A model generated the notes under the pieces. It was not told where the DNA came from and made no database searches. It saw nothing but the letters and a program-made list of their open reading frames with translations. 64,000 nt of DNA from Lepus europaeus (Eukaryota > Chordata > Mammalia > Lagomorpha > Leporidae), in NCBI RefSeq assembly GCF_033115175.1, contig NC_084850.1, positions 1 through 64,000 on the forward strand, given 5' to 3'. Shown piece by piece: positions 9,578-21,016 of the stretch (the first letter of the stretch is position 1; the number at the start of each line of letters is the position of its first letter). The position numbers and the translations under genes are program-made.

Positions 9578-11077
9578 CTACACTGACTGGAAGAGAGTGC
9601 AGAGAAAGGCCGTGGTCCCCCATTTACAGGGAAGACTGTGCACGCCGGGGCCTAGCAGGACTGGCCATGGGGTTGGGTAGGCACGCTGTTTACAAGATGG
9701 CGGCGGGCGATTCAAGGGAGGTGAATAACCATAAAGGGGTGGCCACATGGGCGGAATTGGAGGCGCAGTGCGTTGAGGCAGTGTTGGGCTTTTAGGGGTT
9801 GCCGCCACACCTGAAAGTTCCACCTTAGTTTTAACTGCCTCTGGGGATTTATGAGCCTCCCTCAGGCCAGCGCAGGCCTTCCGATGATTAGCATTTATTT
9901 TTTCCCAAACAAGCATTTTAACAAACTGATCCCGAAGGTCCCCAGCCAGCAACTTACAACGGAGACTGTGTTCGACCCTAACTACAAAATTTGGCAGTGA
10001 CTTTCCTGGCTTTTGTCGCACCCCCATGATGGGAGATTTGGTGGGCCCCTCATCCAGCTTGTACCAAGCATTAAGTCCTGCCTGCCTCACTTGTTCACGG
10101 TACAGAGCAGGTAGCGCAGTTTGCTGGATCCCCGTAGAGAACCCTTCCCCCGTCCCAGCCAGCATAGCATATGTAATAGGGATAGCTGGCTGGGCTGCTC
10201 GGTTAGCTTCGGCACTCACCCGGCACTCCTCCTTAAAGAAGGCGCACCACTTTATGAACTGTGAACTTGTGAGGACTGCCTTGGCCACGTCCAACCAGCC
10301 CTCGGGGACACATGGGTGATAGGCTATATCTTGCAGCAGGGTTTGGGCCCAGGGGGAATTTGGCCCGTCTTCCACCACTGCCTTGAGAAGCTCCTTTAAG
10401 TCCTTCGCTTCCCAGAGATACCACTCCAGAGCTCTGTTGCCGCCTGGAGCTAAATTAACAGGGTAGGCCTGAGGCAGCAGGTTCCCTGGCCCAGAGTTCA
10501 CTTCCCTATGCTGCTTTATGTCCACCGGATAAGCTTCCGCAAAGGTCGCCTCATTTCTCCTCTCCCCTCCTGGGCAATTATAAGTGCCCAGATCACAAAG
10601 CTCCCTAAGTGGCTCTACATAGGGGGAGGCCACCTCTGCCCCGGGGAGGTATGGGGGTGGTCCCGGCCCTTCTAGGGTGGATGGGCTAGGCGGGATGATT
10701 TTTACTTTCATTTTTACCTCAACAGTTCGTGCCTCCACAGGCTCTCTGCATTTCTGATCAAACTTAGCCCATTTTCTCTCCCCGCCATCTTCCTCTGAGG
10801 CTTTAGGCTCTCCCAAGTCTTGCACTTCCTCTTTCTCCCTCTCGCCCTCCGAAGCTAGGGTTATAGCGTCTGGGTGGAAGGATGCTTTAAGGGCAGTATC
10901 AAAGTGTCTCTCCCTCTTAAGGGTGAGTTTTTCCACCCATAACCAAGTGTTCCAAGAAAAGAGATTGGCCATCTGAATCCAAAGGGCCAAGGTTATGACA
11001 GCTACCCAGACACTTTTTAACATATAGCGTAAGGCCTTTAAGGCCAGGTCCTTTTGGGACGAAACTGCATAAACCAT
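9578..11077 (-). pseudogene. gag: Gag: matrix-like region and capsid, nucleocapsid missing
   Basis: A 499-codon open frame starting 55 bp after the primer site. The front is matrix-like with W-rich segments. A proline-rich linker (PPSPSTLEGPGPPPYLPG) follows near residues 130-150. The capsid spans about 205-430, with the betaretroviral order of ALEWYLW, W-x-DVAKAVL and a major-homology-like segment around 'KPGKSLPNFVVRVEHSL' (370s). The frame ends in a proline-rich stretch with no CCHC zinc knuckles, so RNA-binding nucleocapsid is lost and the last residues are probably out-of-frame. The open frame over 1.5 kb agrees with the youth of the LTRs. Capsid assignment is firm at class level; naming a viral species is not possible here. 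Confidence 0.8.
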
Positions 11078-11137
11078 ACTAAGGTTTTCACTTACCCTGA
11101 GAGACCGCTTAGCCTCGGCCGAAAAGTAACTGTTCGA

Positions 11138-11155
11138 GCCCCACGTTGGGCGCCA
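11138..11155 (-). promoter_or_regulatory. Primer binding site, tRNA-Lys(1,2) type
   Basis: The minus strand reads TGGCGCCCAACGTGGGGC, two bases inside the 5' LTR, complementary to the 3' end of a lysine tRNA as in Mason-Pfizer-type betaretroviruses. Confidence 0.9.
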
Positions 11156-11157
11156 GA

Positions 11158-11647
11158 TGTTGGGTCTTAGTCCACCCGTACAAGGATGGACTGGGTCCGA
11201 GGAAAGGTAAGTGCGCGCCGCTCGCCCGTTCCCCAGCCTCCTGGTCCCGGAGACAATTAGACGCAGCGGGGAGCCAAGTCTAGCAAGGACTCAGTCACCT
11301 TCTGCATAATAGTACCTTTTATAACACAAAACTGCAGAGTCATTGGGGCAGGGCTAAGGACCAACCAATCACTTAAAAAATCACCTTATGGGGGGATTTC
11401 TATAGGACTAGCCCTATGTCTATACACTTGTTACTAGTTTTGTTACCTCCCCTGATGTTGCGCAGCCAGTTAGTTTTAGTGGTAAACAACTTTGGATTCC
11501 GCCCATCTTACTTCCTCTGGGTGCCATCTTACTTGGCTCCGCGTGGCTTCCTTCCGCGCAGCTCGGGCAGGGGCACCCTGGAGCAGCTGCGCATGCGGAG
11601 CCCCCGGGCCTGGCCTGGCCATGCCATGGCCGCGCTCATGCCCCACA
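11158..11647 (-). repeat. 5' LTR of the provirus (490 bp)
   Basis: Partner of 6244-6733, one mismatch. The TATA box on the minus strand (11315-11324) would drive transcription leftward through gag. TG/CA ends and the outside AACCTC duplication are intact. Confidence 0.95.
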
Positions 11648-11653
11648 AACCTC

Positions 11654-11962
11654 CAGGTCCCTGTGTTGTAATACAGTCGGTTAAGACAAAGCCTGTGACA
11701 CCAGCATCCCATATGGACTCCATTTCAGGTCCTGGATGCTCTACTTCCCATTCATATGCCTGACAATGCACCTGGCTAAGAAGCAAGTTCCCTGGCCCCT
11801 ATCACCAAAATGGGTGACCTGGATGGAGTTCACAGCTCCTGGCTTCAGCTTGGCCTAGCCTCAGCCATTGTAGCTATTTGGGGAGTGACCCAGAAGCTGG
11901 GGGATTCTCTCTCCTTCTCTGTAACTCTGCCTTTCAAGTAAATAAATCATTAAAAATAAAAA
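11654..11962 (+). mobile_element. Older C-type SINE
   Basis: Diverged SINE head ('tgtgttgtaatacagtcggt'), the 'cagcatcccatatgga' segment, a CT-rich region, then AAATAAATCATTAAAAATAAAA. The provirus landed at its left edge. Confidence 0.75.
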
Positions 11963-12337
11963 TAAAAATTCTATTTGACATGTGGGATACCGCTATGTGA
12001 ACAAATGCTCATATTATAGGGAAACCCGATGGAGAAGAGAAGGAAACAGGCATTGAGAACCTACTGAATGCAGTAATAGTTGAGAAGCTGACAAGCCTTG
12101 AGAGAGATGTGGGCATTCAGATACAGGGATCTCAAAGGACCCTAAAGAGTCTGCAGCAAACAATGACAAGAAAGATCTTCTCCCATACATATTATACTGA
12201 AATGGTCAAAAGTTAAGTACGAGATAATTCTAAAGTCAGTGAGATAAAAATATCAAGTTACATATAAAGGAAAACCAATTAGGCAACAGACTTCTCTACA
12301 GAAATTCTCCGGGCCAGAGAGAGTGGGATGATACATA

Positions 12338-13228
12338 CAAGGTCTTTTTTTATATGAAGATTTTGCTTATTTATTTGCGAGTTAGGTACAGAGAGAGAAA
12401 GAGATAGGGAGAAGATCTTCTGTCTGCATGTTCATTCCCTAGGTAGCTGCAATGGGCAGGGTTGAGCCAGGCCAAACCCAGGAGCCTAGATCCAGGAGCT
12501 TCTTCCAGATCTCCTACCTAGGTGGCAGGGGCCCATACACTTGGGTCATCTTCCACTGCTTTCCCAGGCACATTATCAGGAAACTGGATCAGAAGTATGG
12601 TAAGGAGCTAGCTTGGTCTTAGCCTATGTGTGTAACAGAGGCTGAAGAAAATGAGAAATGTTAAAGAAAATATATTGATGTGCATTGGAATAAGCAAACA
12701 AGTCCTGAAGGCAGCGCCCAACCTCTGGTCTGCCTATCCTAGTCCAAGGTGTACTTGCCTGTGTTTTATCAAAGGGAATTCACTGAACTGGGGGAGCAAT
12801 ACAGCTGGCCATACAAGGTCGTAATCACTGGTCTGAAGAAGTCTTGCTTCTCTAATAGATAAGAACCTTGATGGCCAGTATTGTCTAGAGGGGTTTGTTT
12901 AGGGGCATTCCACATAAAAAGCCCCACTCACACTTTTCTAGGAGAGGGAGAAGCAACAGGGACTCATACTCATGTCCATAAAAACCCCAATCTGAATGCA
13001 GACCGGGCTCTCAGTCCTTTACTGAGACACTGCCTGGTCTATCAGGTATAGGAATATTTGTCTTCACTTTTCTCAATGAACTATGCTAAAGTCGCCTTGT
13101 CATCTGTTCCTTAATTGGCCACATCATCGATAGAACAAGTTCCTGGGGTTCAAATTAGTGGTTGCAAAGAGCAGTGTCCATAAGGGATGCTGGTGTTGCA
13201 AGTGCTGACTTTGCCCACTTTGCAACAA
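12338..13228 (-). mobile_element. Old SINE, antisense, split by an LTR
   Basis: 12338-12604 has the antisense SINE tail and middle (A/T-rich start, GAGAGAGAAAGAGA). The head of the same SINE reappears at about 13156-13228 ('agggatgctggtgttgcaag'). Confidence 0.65.
12605..13155 (+). repeat. Probable solo LTR inside a SINE
   Basis: About 550 bp of non-SINE sequence splits the SINE. It has promoter-like features in plus orientation: CATAAAAAGCCCC at about 12912 and CCATAAAAACCCC at about 12978, then 'gggctctcagtccttt' and 'gcctggtctatcagg', resembling LTR U3/R/U5 order. Exact ends and target duplication could not be fixed by eye. Confidence 0.4.
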
Positions 13229-13315
13229 CGTTAGCCACATATTCAAGGTCTTGAAAAAAAATCCCCAATCAAGAGTATTATGTTCAGCAAAGCTATCCTT
13301 TATAGTTGAGAGAGA

Positions 13316-13630
13316 GTGGCCGGTGTTGTAGCACAGTGGATTAAACTACCACCTGCAATGCCAGCATCCCACATCAGAGTGGTGGTTTGAGCTGCTCTGC
13401 TTCTGATCCAGCCCCTTGCTAATACATCTGGGAAGGCAGTGGAAGGTTGCCCAAGTCCTTGGGACCCTGGAACCCATGTGGCAGACCTGGGTGCAGTTCC
13501 TGGCTCCTGGCTTCAGCTTGGCTCATCCCTGGATATTGTGACCATTTGGGGAGTAAAACAGTGGATGAGAGGATTTCTCTCTCTCTCTCTCTCCCTCCCT
13601 CCCCCACCTTTCAAATAAATAAACAGGTCC
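13316..13630 (+). mobile_element. C-type SINE
   Basis: Starts GGCCGGTGTTGTAGCACAGT, passes through the 'ccagcatcccacatcagag' block and (CT)n, and ends in AAATAAATAAACAG. It lies within the old L1 and is moderately diverged. Confidence 0.85.
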
Positions 13631-14628
13631 TTAAAAACAGAATTGAAGGAGAAAACAGTATTTCCCTGATAAGCCAAAACTGGGAGAATTTACCACCACT
13701 AGATCAGCCTTACAAGGCATCCTGAAGTGAGTTCTACTTTTGAAGTAATCATCATGAAAACACATGAGAGTACCAAATTCACTGAAACAGCAGGTGAAAT
13801 CAGTAACCTATGAACAAAATGACAGGAGTTAGTTCTTATCTATCCATACTAACCTTGAATGTAAATGGATTAAATTCTCCACTCAAAAGTTGTAAGTTGG
13901 CTGAATGACAAAGAAAAAAATAAGACCCAACTATATTTTGCCCATGAGAAATGCACTTCACAGGAAAAGATGCACAGACAGAAAGTCAAGGGCTGGAAAG
14001 AGATATGTCATGCAAGTGGAGACCAACACTGAGCTGGTGTAGCTGTACTCATATCAGATAAAACAGACTTTAAGTCAAAAACTGTAAAAAGAGAGAAAAA
14101 GGAACATTATATATTGATAAAAGGATCGATTCAGCAAGAAGAGATAACAATCCTATATGTACCCAACCCAAGACCACACAGATATATACGGGAAGACATA
14201 GGGAGACATAGACTCCAATACAATAATAGTGGGTGACTTCAACACCCCCTTGTCATCAGTAAACCAATCCATCTAGACAGAAAATCAATAATGATACATC
14301 AGAATTGAGCCATAGAGTTGAGCAACTGGACCTAAGAGACATGTGTTACAAGATGTTTTACACAACAGCTACAGAATACGCATTCTTCTCCTCAGCACAT
14401 GGAACATTTTCTAGGATTGACCACATATTAAGGCACAAATCAAGTCTCAGTGAAAGTTAAAAGATTGAAATCACATCTTGTATCTTGTCAGGTCATAAAG
14501 GAATAAAACTAGAAATCAGCAACAAGAAGAACAAGAGAATGCTTATATATACATTGAAAATTAAACGATATGCTACTGAATGAACAGTGGGTCACTGAAG
14601 GAATTTAAAAGAAAATCAGCAACTTTCC

Positions 14629-15320
14629 TCCATCTGTGTGTGTGGTATTTCCCAGGAGGCCATGGTCCTCGCATGTGTGTTTCCTCAGAGGCCAGTGTCT
14701 GAGTGTGTGCTGTTTTCAGGGAGGCCAGCATCCTTGTATGTGTTGTTTCCTGTGAGACCAGGATCTGCATGTGAGCTGTTTCCCGAGAGACTGTGTTGCT
14801 TGTCTGTATTATTTCACAGGAGGCCAGTGTCTAGTGTGTGCTGTTTCCTGGGAGGCCATGTTCCTTGTTTGTATTGTTTCCCAGGAGGCCAGGGTCTGTG
14901 TGGGTGCTGTTTCCTGTGAGGTTGTGTGTCTTGCACGTATTGTTTCCTGGGACACCAGGGTCTGTGTGTGTACCTTTTCCTGAGGGACTGTGTTCCTTGT
15001 CTGTTTTGTTTCCTGGAAGACCAGGGCCGGCATGTGTTTTGGTTCCTGGGAGGCCATTTTCCTTGTCTGTGTGTTTCCTGGGAGGCCAGGTGTGCATGTG
15101 TGCTGTCTCCTGGGAAGCCTTGTACCAGGCCTGTTTTTTTCTGGGATGGCAGAGTCTGCATGTGTGCTATTTCCTGGGAAGCCATGTTCCTTTTCTGTAT
15201 TGCTTCCTGAGAAGGCAGGGTCTGCGTGGGTGCTGTTTCCTGGGAGACCATGTATCTTGCCTGTGTTGTTTCCTAGGAGACCAAGGACTGCCAGAGTTGT
15301 TTCATGAGAGACCAGAGTCT
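14629..15320 (+). repeat. 33-bp-unit minisatellite, left part
   Basis: Tandem copies of about 33 bp (TTTCCTGGGAGGCCAGGGTC plus a TGTG-rich spacer), with two alternating variants ('ccatgttccttg' and 'ccagggtctg'), so a 66-67-bp higher-order period is likely. Because the unit is near a multiple of three, long frames open in several phases; they are not genes. The array continues after the L1 at 22980. Confidence 0.9.
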
Positions 15321-16765
15321 TTTTTTTTAATTAAACTTTTATTTAATGAATATAAATTTCCAAAGTATAGCTTATGGGTTACAATGGCTTCACCCCTCCC
15401 ATAACTTCCCTCCCGCCTGCAACCCTCCCCTTTCCCGCTCCCTTTCCCCTTCCATTCATGTAAAGATTCATTTTCAATTCTCTTTGTATACAGAAGATCA
15501 GTTTAGTATATATTAGGTAAAGATTTCAACATTTTGCCCATATAGCAACATAAAGTGAAAAAACTACCATTGGATTACTAATTATAGCATTAAATAGCAA
15601 TGTACAGCACATTAAAGACAGAGATACTACATAATTTTTTTTAAATTAATTAATTTTCTATGCCATTTCCATTTTAACACCAGGTTGTTTTTCTTTTTCA
15701 TTTCCAATTCTCTTTATATACAGAAGATCACTTCAGTATATAATTAGTAAAGACCTCATCAGTTTGTGCCCACACAGAAACGCAAAGTATATAAATACTG
15801 TTTCAGTACTAGTTATAGCATCACTTGGCTTTAGACGACACATTAGGGACAGATCCCACATGGGGTGTAAGTACACAGTGACTCCTGTTGCTGATTTAAC
15901 AATTTGACACTCCTGTTCATGGCGTCAGTAATCTCCCTAGGCTCTAGTCATGAGTTGCCAGGGCTATGGAAGCCTTTAGAGTTCGCTGACTTTGATCTTA
16001 TTCTGATAGGGTTATAGTCAAAGTGGAAGTTTTCTCCTCCCTTCGGAGAAGGGTACCTCCTTCTTTGATGGCCCCGTTCTTTCCACTGGGATCTCACTCA
16101 CCGAGATCTTTCATTTAGGAGTTTTTTTTTTTCCATGATATCTTGGCTTTCCATGCCTGCTATACTCTCATGGGCTCTTCAGCCAGATCTGAATGCCTTG
16201 AGGGCTGATTCTGAGGCCAGAGTGTTGTTTAGGACATCTGCCATCCTATGAGTCTGCTGTGTATCCCACTTCCCATGTTGGATCTTTCTCTCCCTTTTTG
16301 ATTCTATCAGTTAGTATTAGCAGATACTTGTCTTGTTTGTGTGATCTCTTTGACTCTTACACCTATCAGAGCTATCAATTGTGAGCTGAAATTGATCACT
16401 TGGACTAGTGCGATGGCATTGGTACATGCCATCTTGATGGAATTGTGTTGGAATCCCCTGCACATTTCTAACTCCACCATTTGCGGCCAGTCCGACCGAG
16501 CATGTTCCAAATTGTTCATCTCCTCCCTCTCTTTTTCCACTCTTAGATTTAACAGGGATCACTTTTCAGTTAAAATTTAAACACCTGAGAATAATTCTGT
16601 GTTAATTACTGAGTTCAACCAATAGTACTAGAACAACAACAACAACAACAACAAATACTAAAAAGGATAAAGTATTACATTGTACATCTAAAGTCAGGAC
16701 AAAAGCTGATCAGGTCATTGTTGCTTATAGTGTCCATTTCACTTAACAGGTTTCCCCTTTGGCGC

Positions 16766-19700
16766 TCAGTTGTCACCGATCAAGGAAAACAAATGATATT
16801 TTTCTCTTTGGGACTGGCTTAATTCACTCAGCATGATGCTTTCCAGATCCCTCCATCTTGTTGCAAATGACTGGGTTTCGTTGTTTCTTACTGCTGTATA
16901 GTATTCTATGGAGTACATGTCCCATAATTTCTTTATCCAGTCTACTGTTGATGGGCATTTGGGTTGGTTCCAGGTCTTAGCTATTTTGAATTGAGCTGCA
17001 ATAAACATTAATGTGCAGATGGCTTTTTTCTTTGCCAAATTAATTTCCTTTGGGTAAATCCCAAGGGGTGGGATGGCTGGGTTGTATGGTAGGGTTATGT
17101 TCAGGTTTCTGAGGAATCTCCAGACAGACTTCCATAGTGGCTTAACCAGTTTGCATTCCCACCAACAGTGGGTTAGTGTCCCTTTTTCCCCACATCCTCT
17201 CCAGCATCTGTTGTTGGTAGATTTCTGAATGTGAGCCATTCTCACCGGGGTGAGATGGAACCTCATTGTGGTTTTGATTTGCATTTCTCTGATTGCTAGT
17301 GATCTTGAACATTTTTTCATGTGTCTGTTGGCCATTTGGATTTCCTCTTTCGAAAAATGTCTATTGAGGTCCTTGGCCCATCTCTTAAGTGGGTTGTTTG
17401 TTTTGTTGTTGTGGATTTTCTTGATTTCTTTGTAGATTCTGGTTATCAATCCTTTATCTGTAGTATAGTTTGCGAATATTTTTTCCCATTCTGTTGGTTG
17501 CCTCTTCACTTTCCTGACTGTTTCTTTTGAAGTACAGAAACTTCTCAATTTGATGCAATCCCAGATGTTAATTTTGGTTTTGACTGCCTGTGCTGTTGGA
17601 GTATTTTCCAGGAAGTCTTTGCCTGTGCCTATATCTTGCAGGGTTTCTCCAATGCTCTCTAATAATTTGATGGTTTCGGGTCGTAGATTTAAGTCTTTAA
17701 TCCATGTTGAGTGAATTTTTGTGTAAGGTGATAGGTATGGGTCTTGCTTCAAGCTTCTGCATGTGGAAATCCAATTTTCCCAGCACCATTTATTGAATAG
17801 ACTGTCCTTATTCCAGGGATTAGATTTGGATCTTTAGGCCGGCGCCGTGGCTTAACAGGCTAATCCTCTGCCTTGCGGCGCCGGCACACCGGGTTCTAGT
17901 CCCGGTCAGGGCGCCGGATTCTATCCCGGTTGCCCCTCTTCCAGGCCAGCTCTCTGCTATGGCCCTGGAAGGCAGTGGAGGATGGCCCAAGTGCTTGGGA
18001 CCTGCACCCGCATGGGAGACCAGGAGAAGCACCTGGCTCCTGGCTTCGGATCAGCATGATGCGCTGGCCGCAGCGGCCATTGGAGGGTGAACCAACGGCA
18101 AAAAGGAAGACCCTTCTCTCTGTCTCTCTCTCACTATCCACTCTGCCTGTAAAAAAAAAAAAAAGATTTGGATCTTTGGTCAAATATAAGTTGGCTGTAG
18201 ATGTTTGGATTGATTTCTGGTGTTTCTATTCTGTTCCATTGGTCTATCCATCTGTTTCTGTACCAGTACCATGCTGTTTTGATAACGACTGCCCTGTAGT
18301 ATGTCCTAAAATCAGGTATTGTGATGCCTCCGGCTTTGTTTTTGTTGTACAGGATTGCTTTGGCTATTCGAGGTCTTCGGTGTCTCCATATGAATTTCAG
18401 CATCATTTTTTCCAGATCTGAGAAGAAGGTCTTGGGGATCTTCATGGGTATTGCATTGAATGTATAAATTGCTTTTGGGAGAATAGACATTTTGATGATA
18501 TTGATTCTTCCAATCCATGAGCATGGAAGATTTCTCCATTTTTTGGTATCCTCTTCTATTTCTTTCTCTAAGGTTTTGTAGTTTTCATCGTAGAGATCAT
18601 TAACGTCTTTGGTTAAGTTTATTCCAAGGTATTTGATTGTTTTTGTAGCTATTGTGAATGGGATTGATTTTAGAAGTTCTTCCTCAGCCGTGGCATTGCC
18701 TGTGTATACAAAGGCTGTTGATTTTTGTGCATTGATTTTATATCCTGCTACTTTGCCAAACTCTTCGATGAGTTCCAGCAGTCTCTTAGTAGAGTTCTTT
18801 GGGTCCCCTAAATAAAGAATCATACCATCTGCAAAGAGGGATAGTTTGAGTTCGTCCTTCCCGATTTGTATCCCTTTAATTTCTTTTTCTTGCCTAATAG
18901 CTCTGGATAAAACTTCCAGAACTATATTGAATAGCAGTGGTGAGAGAGGGCATCCCTGTCTGGTACCAGATCTCAGCGGAAATGCTTCCAACTTTTCCCC
19001 ATTCAATAGGATGTTGGCCGTGGGTTTTTCATATATTGCTTTGATTGTATTAAGGAATGTTCCTTCCATACCCAGTTTGCTTAGAGTTTTCATCATGAAA
19101 GGGTGTTGTATTTTATCAAATGCTTTCTCTGCGTCTATTGAGAGAATCATATGGTTTTTCTTCTGCAGTCTGTTAATGTAGTGTATTACGTTGATTGTTT
19201 TGCGAATGTTGAACCATCCCTGCATACCGGGGATGAATCCCACTTGGTCTGGGTGGATGATCTTTCTGATGTGTTGTTGCATTCTATTGGCCAGAATTTT
19301 ATTGAGTATTTTTGCATCTATGTTCATCAGGGATATTGGTCTGTAATTCTCTTTCAATGTTGCGTATCTTTCTGGCTTAGGAATTAAGGTGATGGTGGCT
19401 TCATAGAAAGAATTTGGGAGGATTCCCTCTTTTTCGATTGCTCTGAATAGTTTGAGAAGAATTGGAGTTAGTTCTTCTCTAAATGTCTGGTAGAACTCAG
19501 CAGTGAATCCATCTGGCCCTGGGCTTTTCTTTGTTGGGAGGGCCTTTATTACTGTTTCAATTTCTGTGTCAGTTATTGGTCTGTTTAGGTTTTCTATGTC
19601 TTCCTGGCTCAATTTAGGGAGGTTGTATGTGTCCAAGAATCTGTCCATTTCTGATAGATTTCCCTGTTTGCTGGCATACAAGTCCTTGTAGTAATTTCTG

Positions 19701-20948
19701 ATGATTCTTTTTATTTCTGTGGCGTCTGTTGTTATGTTTCCCATTTCATCTCTGATCCTATTGATTTGGGTCATTTCCCTTCTTTTTTTAGTTAGTTAGG
19801 CCAATGGGGTGTCAATTTTGTTTATTTTTTCAAAAAACCAGCTCCTCGTTTGGCTGGTTTTTTGTAACGTTTTTTTTTTTTTTTTTTTTTTTGGATTCAA
19901 TCCTGTTGATTTCTTCTTTGATTTTAATTATTTCTCTTCTCTTACTGGGTTTGGGTTTGGTTTGCTGCAGATTTTCTAGATCCTTGAGATGACTTGAAAG
20001 CTCATCTATTTGGTGCCTTTCCAATTTCTTGATGTAGGCACCTATTGATATAAACTTTCCTCTTAACACTGCTTTTGTTGTATCCCATAGGTTTTGGTAT
20101 GTTGTGCTGTTATCCTCATTTACTTCCAGAAAATTTTTGATTTCTCTTTTAATTTCTTCTATGACCCATTGTTCATTCAGGAGCATGTTGTTCAATCTCC
20201 ATGTGTTTGCACGTGCTCTAGGGATTCCTGAGTTGCCAATTTCCAATTTCATTCCTTTGTGGTCTGAGAAGCTGCATGGTATGATTCTAATTCTCTTGAA
20301 TTTGCTGAGACTTGCTTTATGGCCTAGTATGTGGTCAATCCTAGAGAGGGTTCCATGTACTGCTGAGAAGAATGTAAAGTCCTTAGATGTAGGATGAAAT
20401 GTTCTGTAGATATCTGTTAGATCCATTTGGGCTATAGTGTCATTTAAATCTACTGTCTCCTTGTTGATCTTCTGTCCTGTTGATCTGTCTATCTCTGAGA
20501 GTGGAGTATTGAAGTCCCCCAGTACTATTGTATTGGGGTCTAAGTCTCCCTTTAAGTCCCTTAACAAGTCTTTTAAATAAGCTGGTGCCCTGTAATTAGG
20601 TGCATATACATTGATAATCGTTATATCTTCCTGTTGAATGGATCCCTTAATCATTATATAGTGCCCCTCTTTGTCTCTCCTAACAGTTTTTGTGGTAAAG
20701 TTTATGTTGTCCGATATTAAGATGGCTACGCCTGCTCTCTTTTCATTTCTGTTGGCGTGGTATATCTTTTTCCAGCCTTTCACTCTCAGCCTGTATGGAT
20801 CATTGTTGGATAGATGGGTTTCTTGTAAGCAGCAAAAGGATGGGTTTTGTTCCTTAACCCAATCAGCCAATCGGTGTCTTTTAACTGGACAGTTCAAGCC
20901 ATTAACATTCAATGTGACTATTGAGAAGGAGTAACTTTGCCCTGCCAT
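16766..20948 (-). pseudogene. L1 ORF2 (endonuclease and reverse transcriptase), broken
   Basis: Starts [19 protein letters not shown]. The apurinic endonuclease is recognisable by N (LNVNGL), E (LQETHL), DFNT and SDHKG. The frame slips at a 24-T run (19869-19892, poly-lysine codons). An in-frame stop lies near 19799. The reverse-transcriptase motif reads FADG instead of FADD (near 18825), removing a catalytic aspartate. A SINE (17836-18163) splits the region after the RT domain. The C-terminal part (17752-16766) still shows the [16 protein letters not shown] cysteine segment. At least four independent lesions make it inactive. Confidence 0.9.
17836..18163 (+). mobile_element. Young C-type SINE inside L1 ORF2
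   Basis: GC-rich near-consensus copy: GGCCGGCGCCGTGGCTTAAC head, GGTTCTAGTCCC B box, CT tract, poly(A). Target duplication AGATTTGGATCTTT at 17822-17835 and 18164-18177 is perfect, so it is younger than the L1. Confidence 0.95.
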
Positions 20949-21016
20949 TAGCCAAAGATACTTTCTAATATATGGTTTGAGATTCCTGTGATCTTTTGGT
21001 GTGAGGTTTCCTTCCT

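Larger units (their letters stand above)
6244..11647 (-). mobile_element. Betaretrovirus-like endogenous provirus, young and internally deleted
   Basis: A complete LTR-to-LTR insertion of 5,404 bp. It is flanked by a 6-bp target duplication AACCTC (6238-6243 and 11648-11653), the length usual for betaretroviruses/ERV class II. The transcribed strand is minus: 5' LTR 11158-11647, primer site 11138-11155, gag 11077-9578, an AT-rich stretch, an integrase fragment, an env transmembrane fragment, a polypurine tract and 3' LTR 6244-6733. Nucleocapsid, protease, reverse transcriptase, RNase H, the front of integrase and the env surface domain were not found, so it cannot replicate alone. The two LTRs differ at one position, so it inserted recently. 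It may relate to the rabbit betaretrovirus-like RERV-H group; this was not tested. Confidence 0.93.
11963..14628 (+). mobile_element. Old sense-strand L1, continuation (ORF1 end and ORF2 start)
   Basis: Decayed ORF1 C-terminal coding sequence at 11970-12337 and 13230-13312. ORF2 endonuclease follows from about 13845, recognisable from LNVNGLNSPLK-like and later 'gtgacttcaacacccccttg' (DFNTPL) and 'ggtcataaaggaat' (GHKGI) segments. It is broken by many stops and cut at 14628 by the minisatellite. It is interrupted by two SINEs and an LTR. Confidence 0.75.

Noticed and set aside
14814-15404. Frames of 145-188 codons (FLGGHVPCL or QETAHTQ repeats)
   Set aside because: The 33-bp unit is a multiple of three, so all phases stay open on both strands.
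20104-20397. Plus-strand frames across L1 copies (for example 97 codons, repeated at 24852)
   Set aside because: Antisense shadows of conserved ORF2; they recur only because the L1 does.
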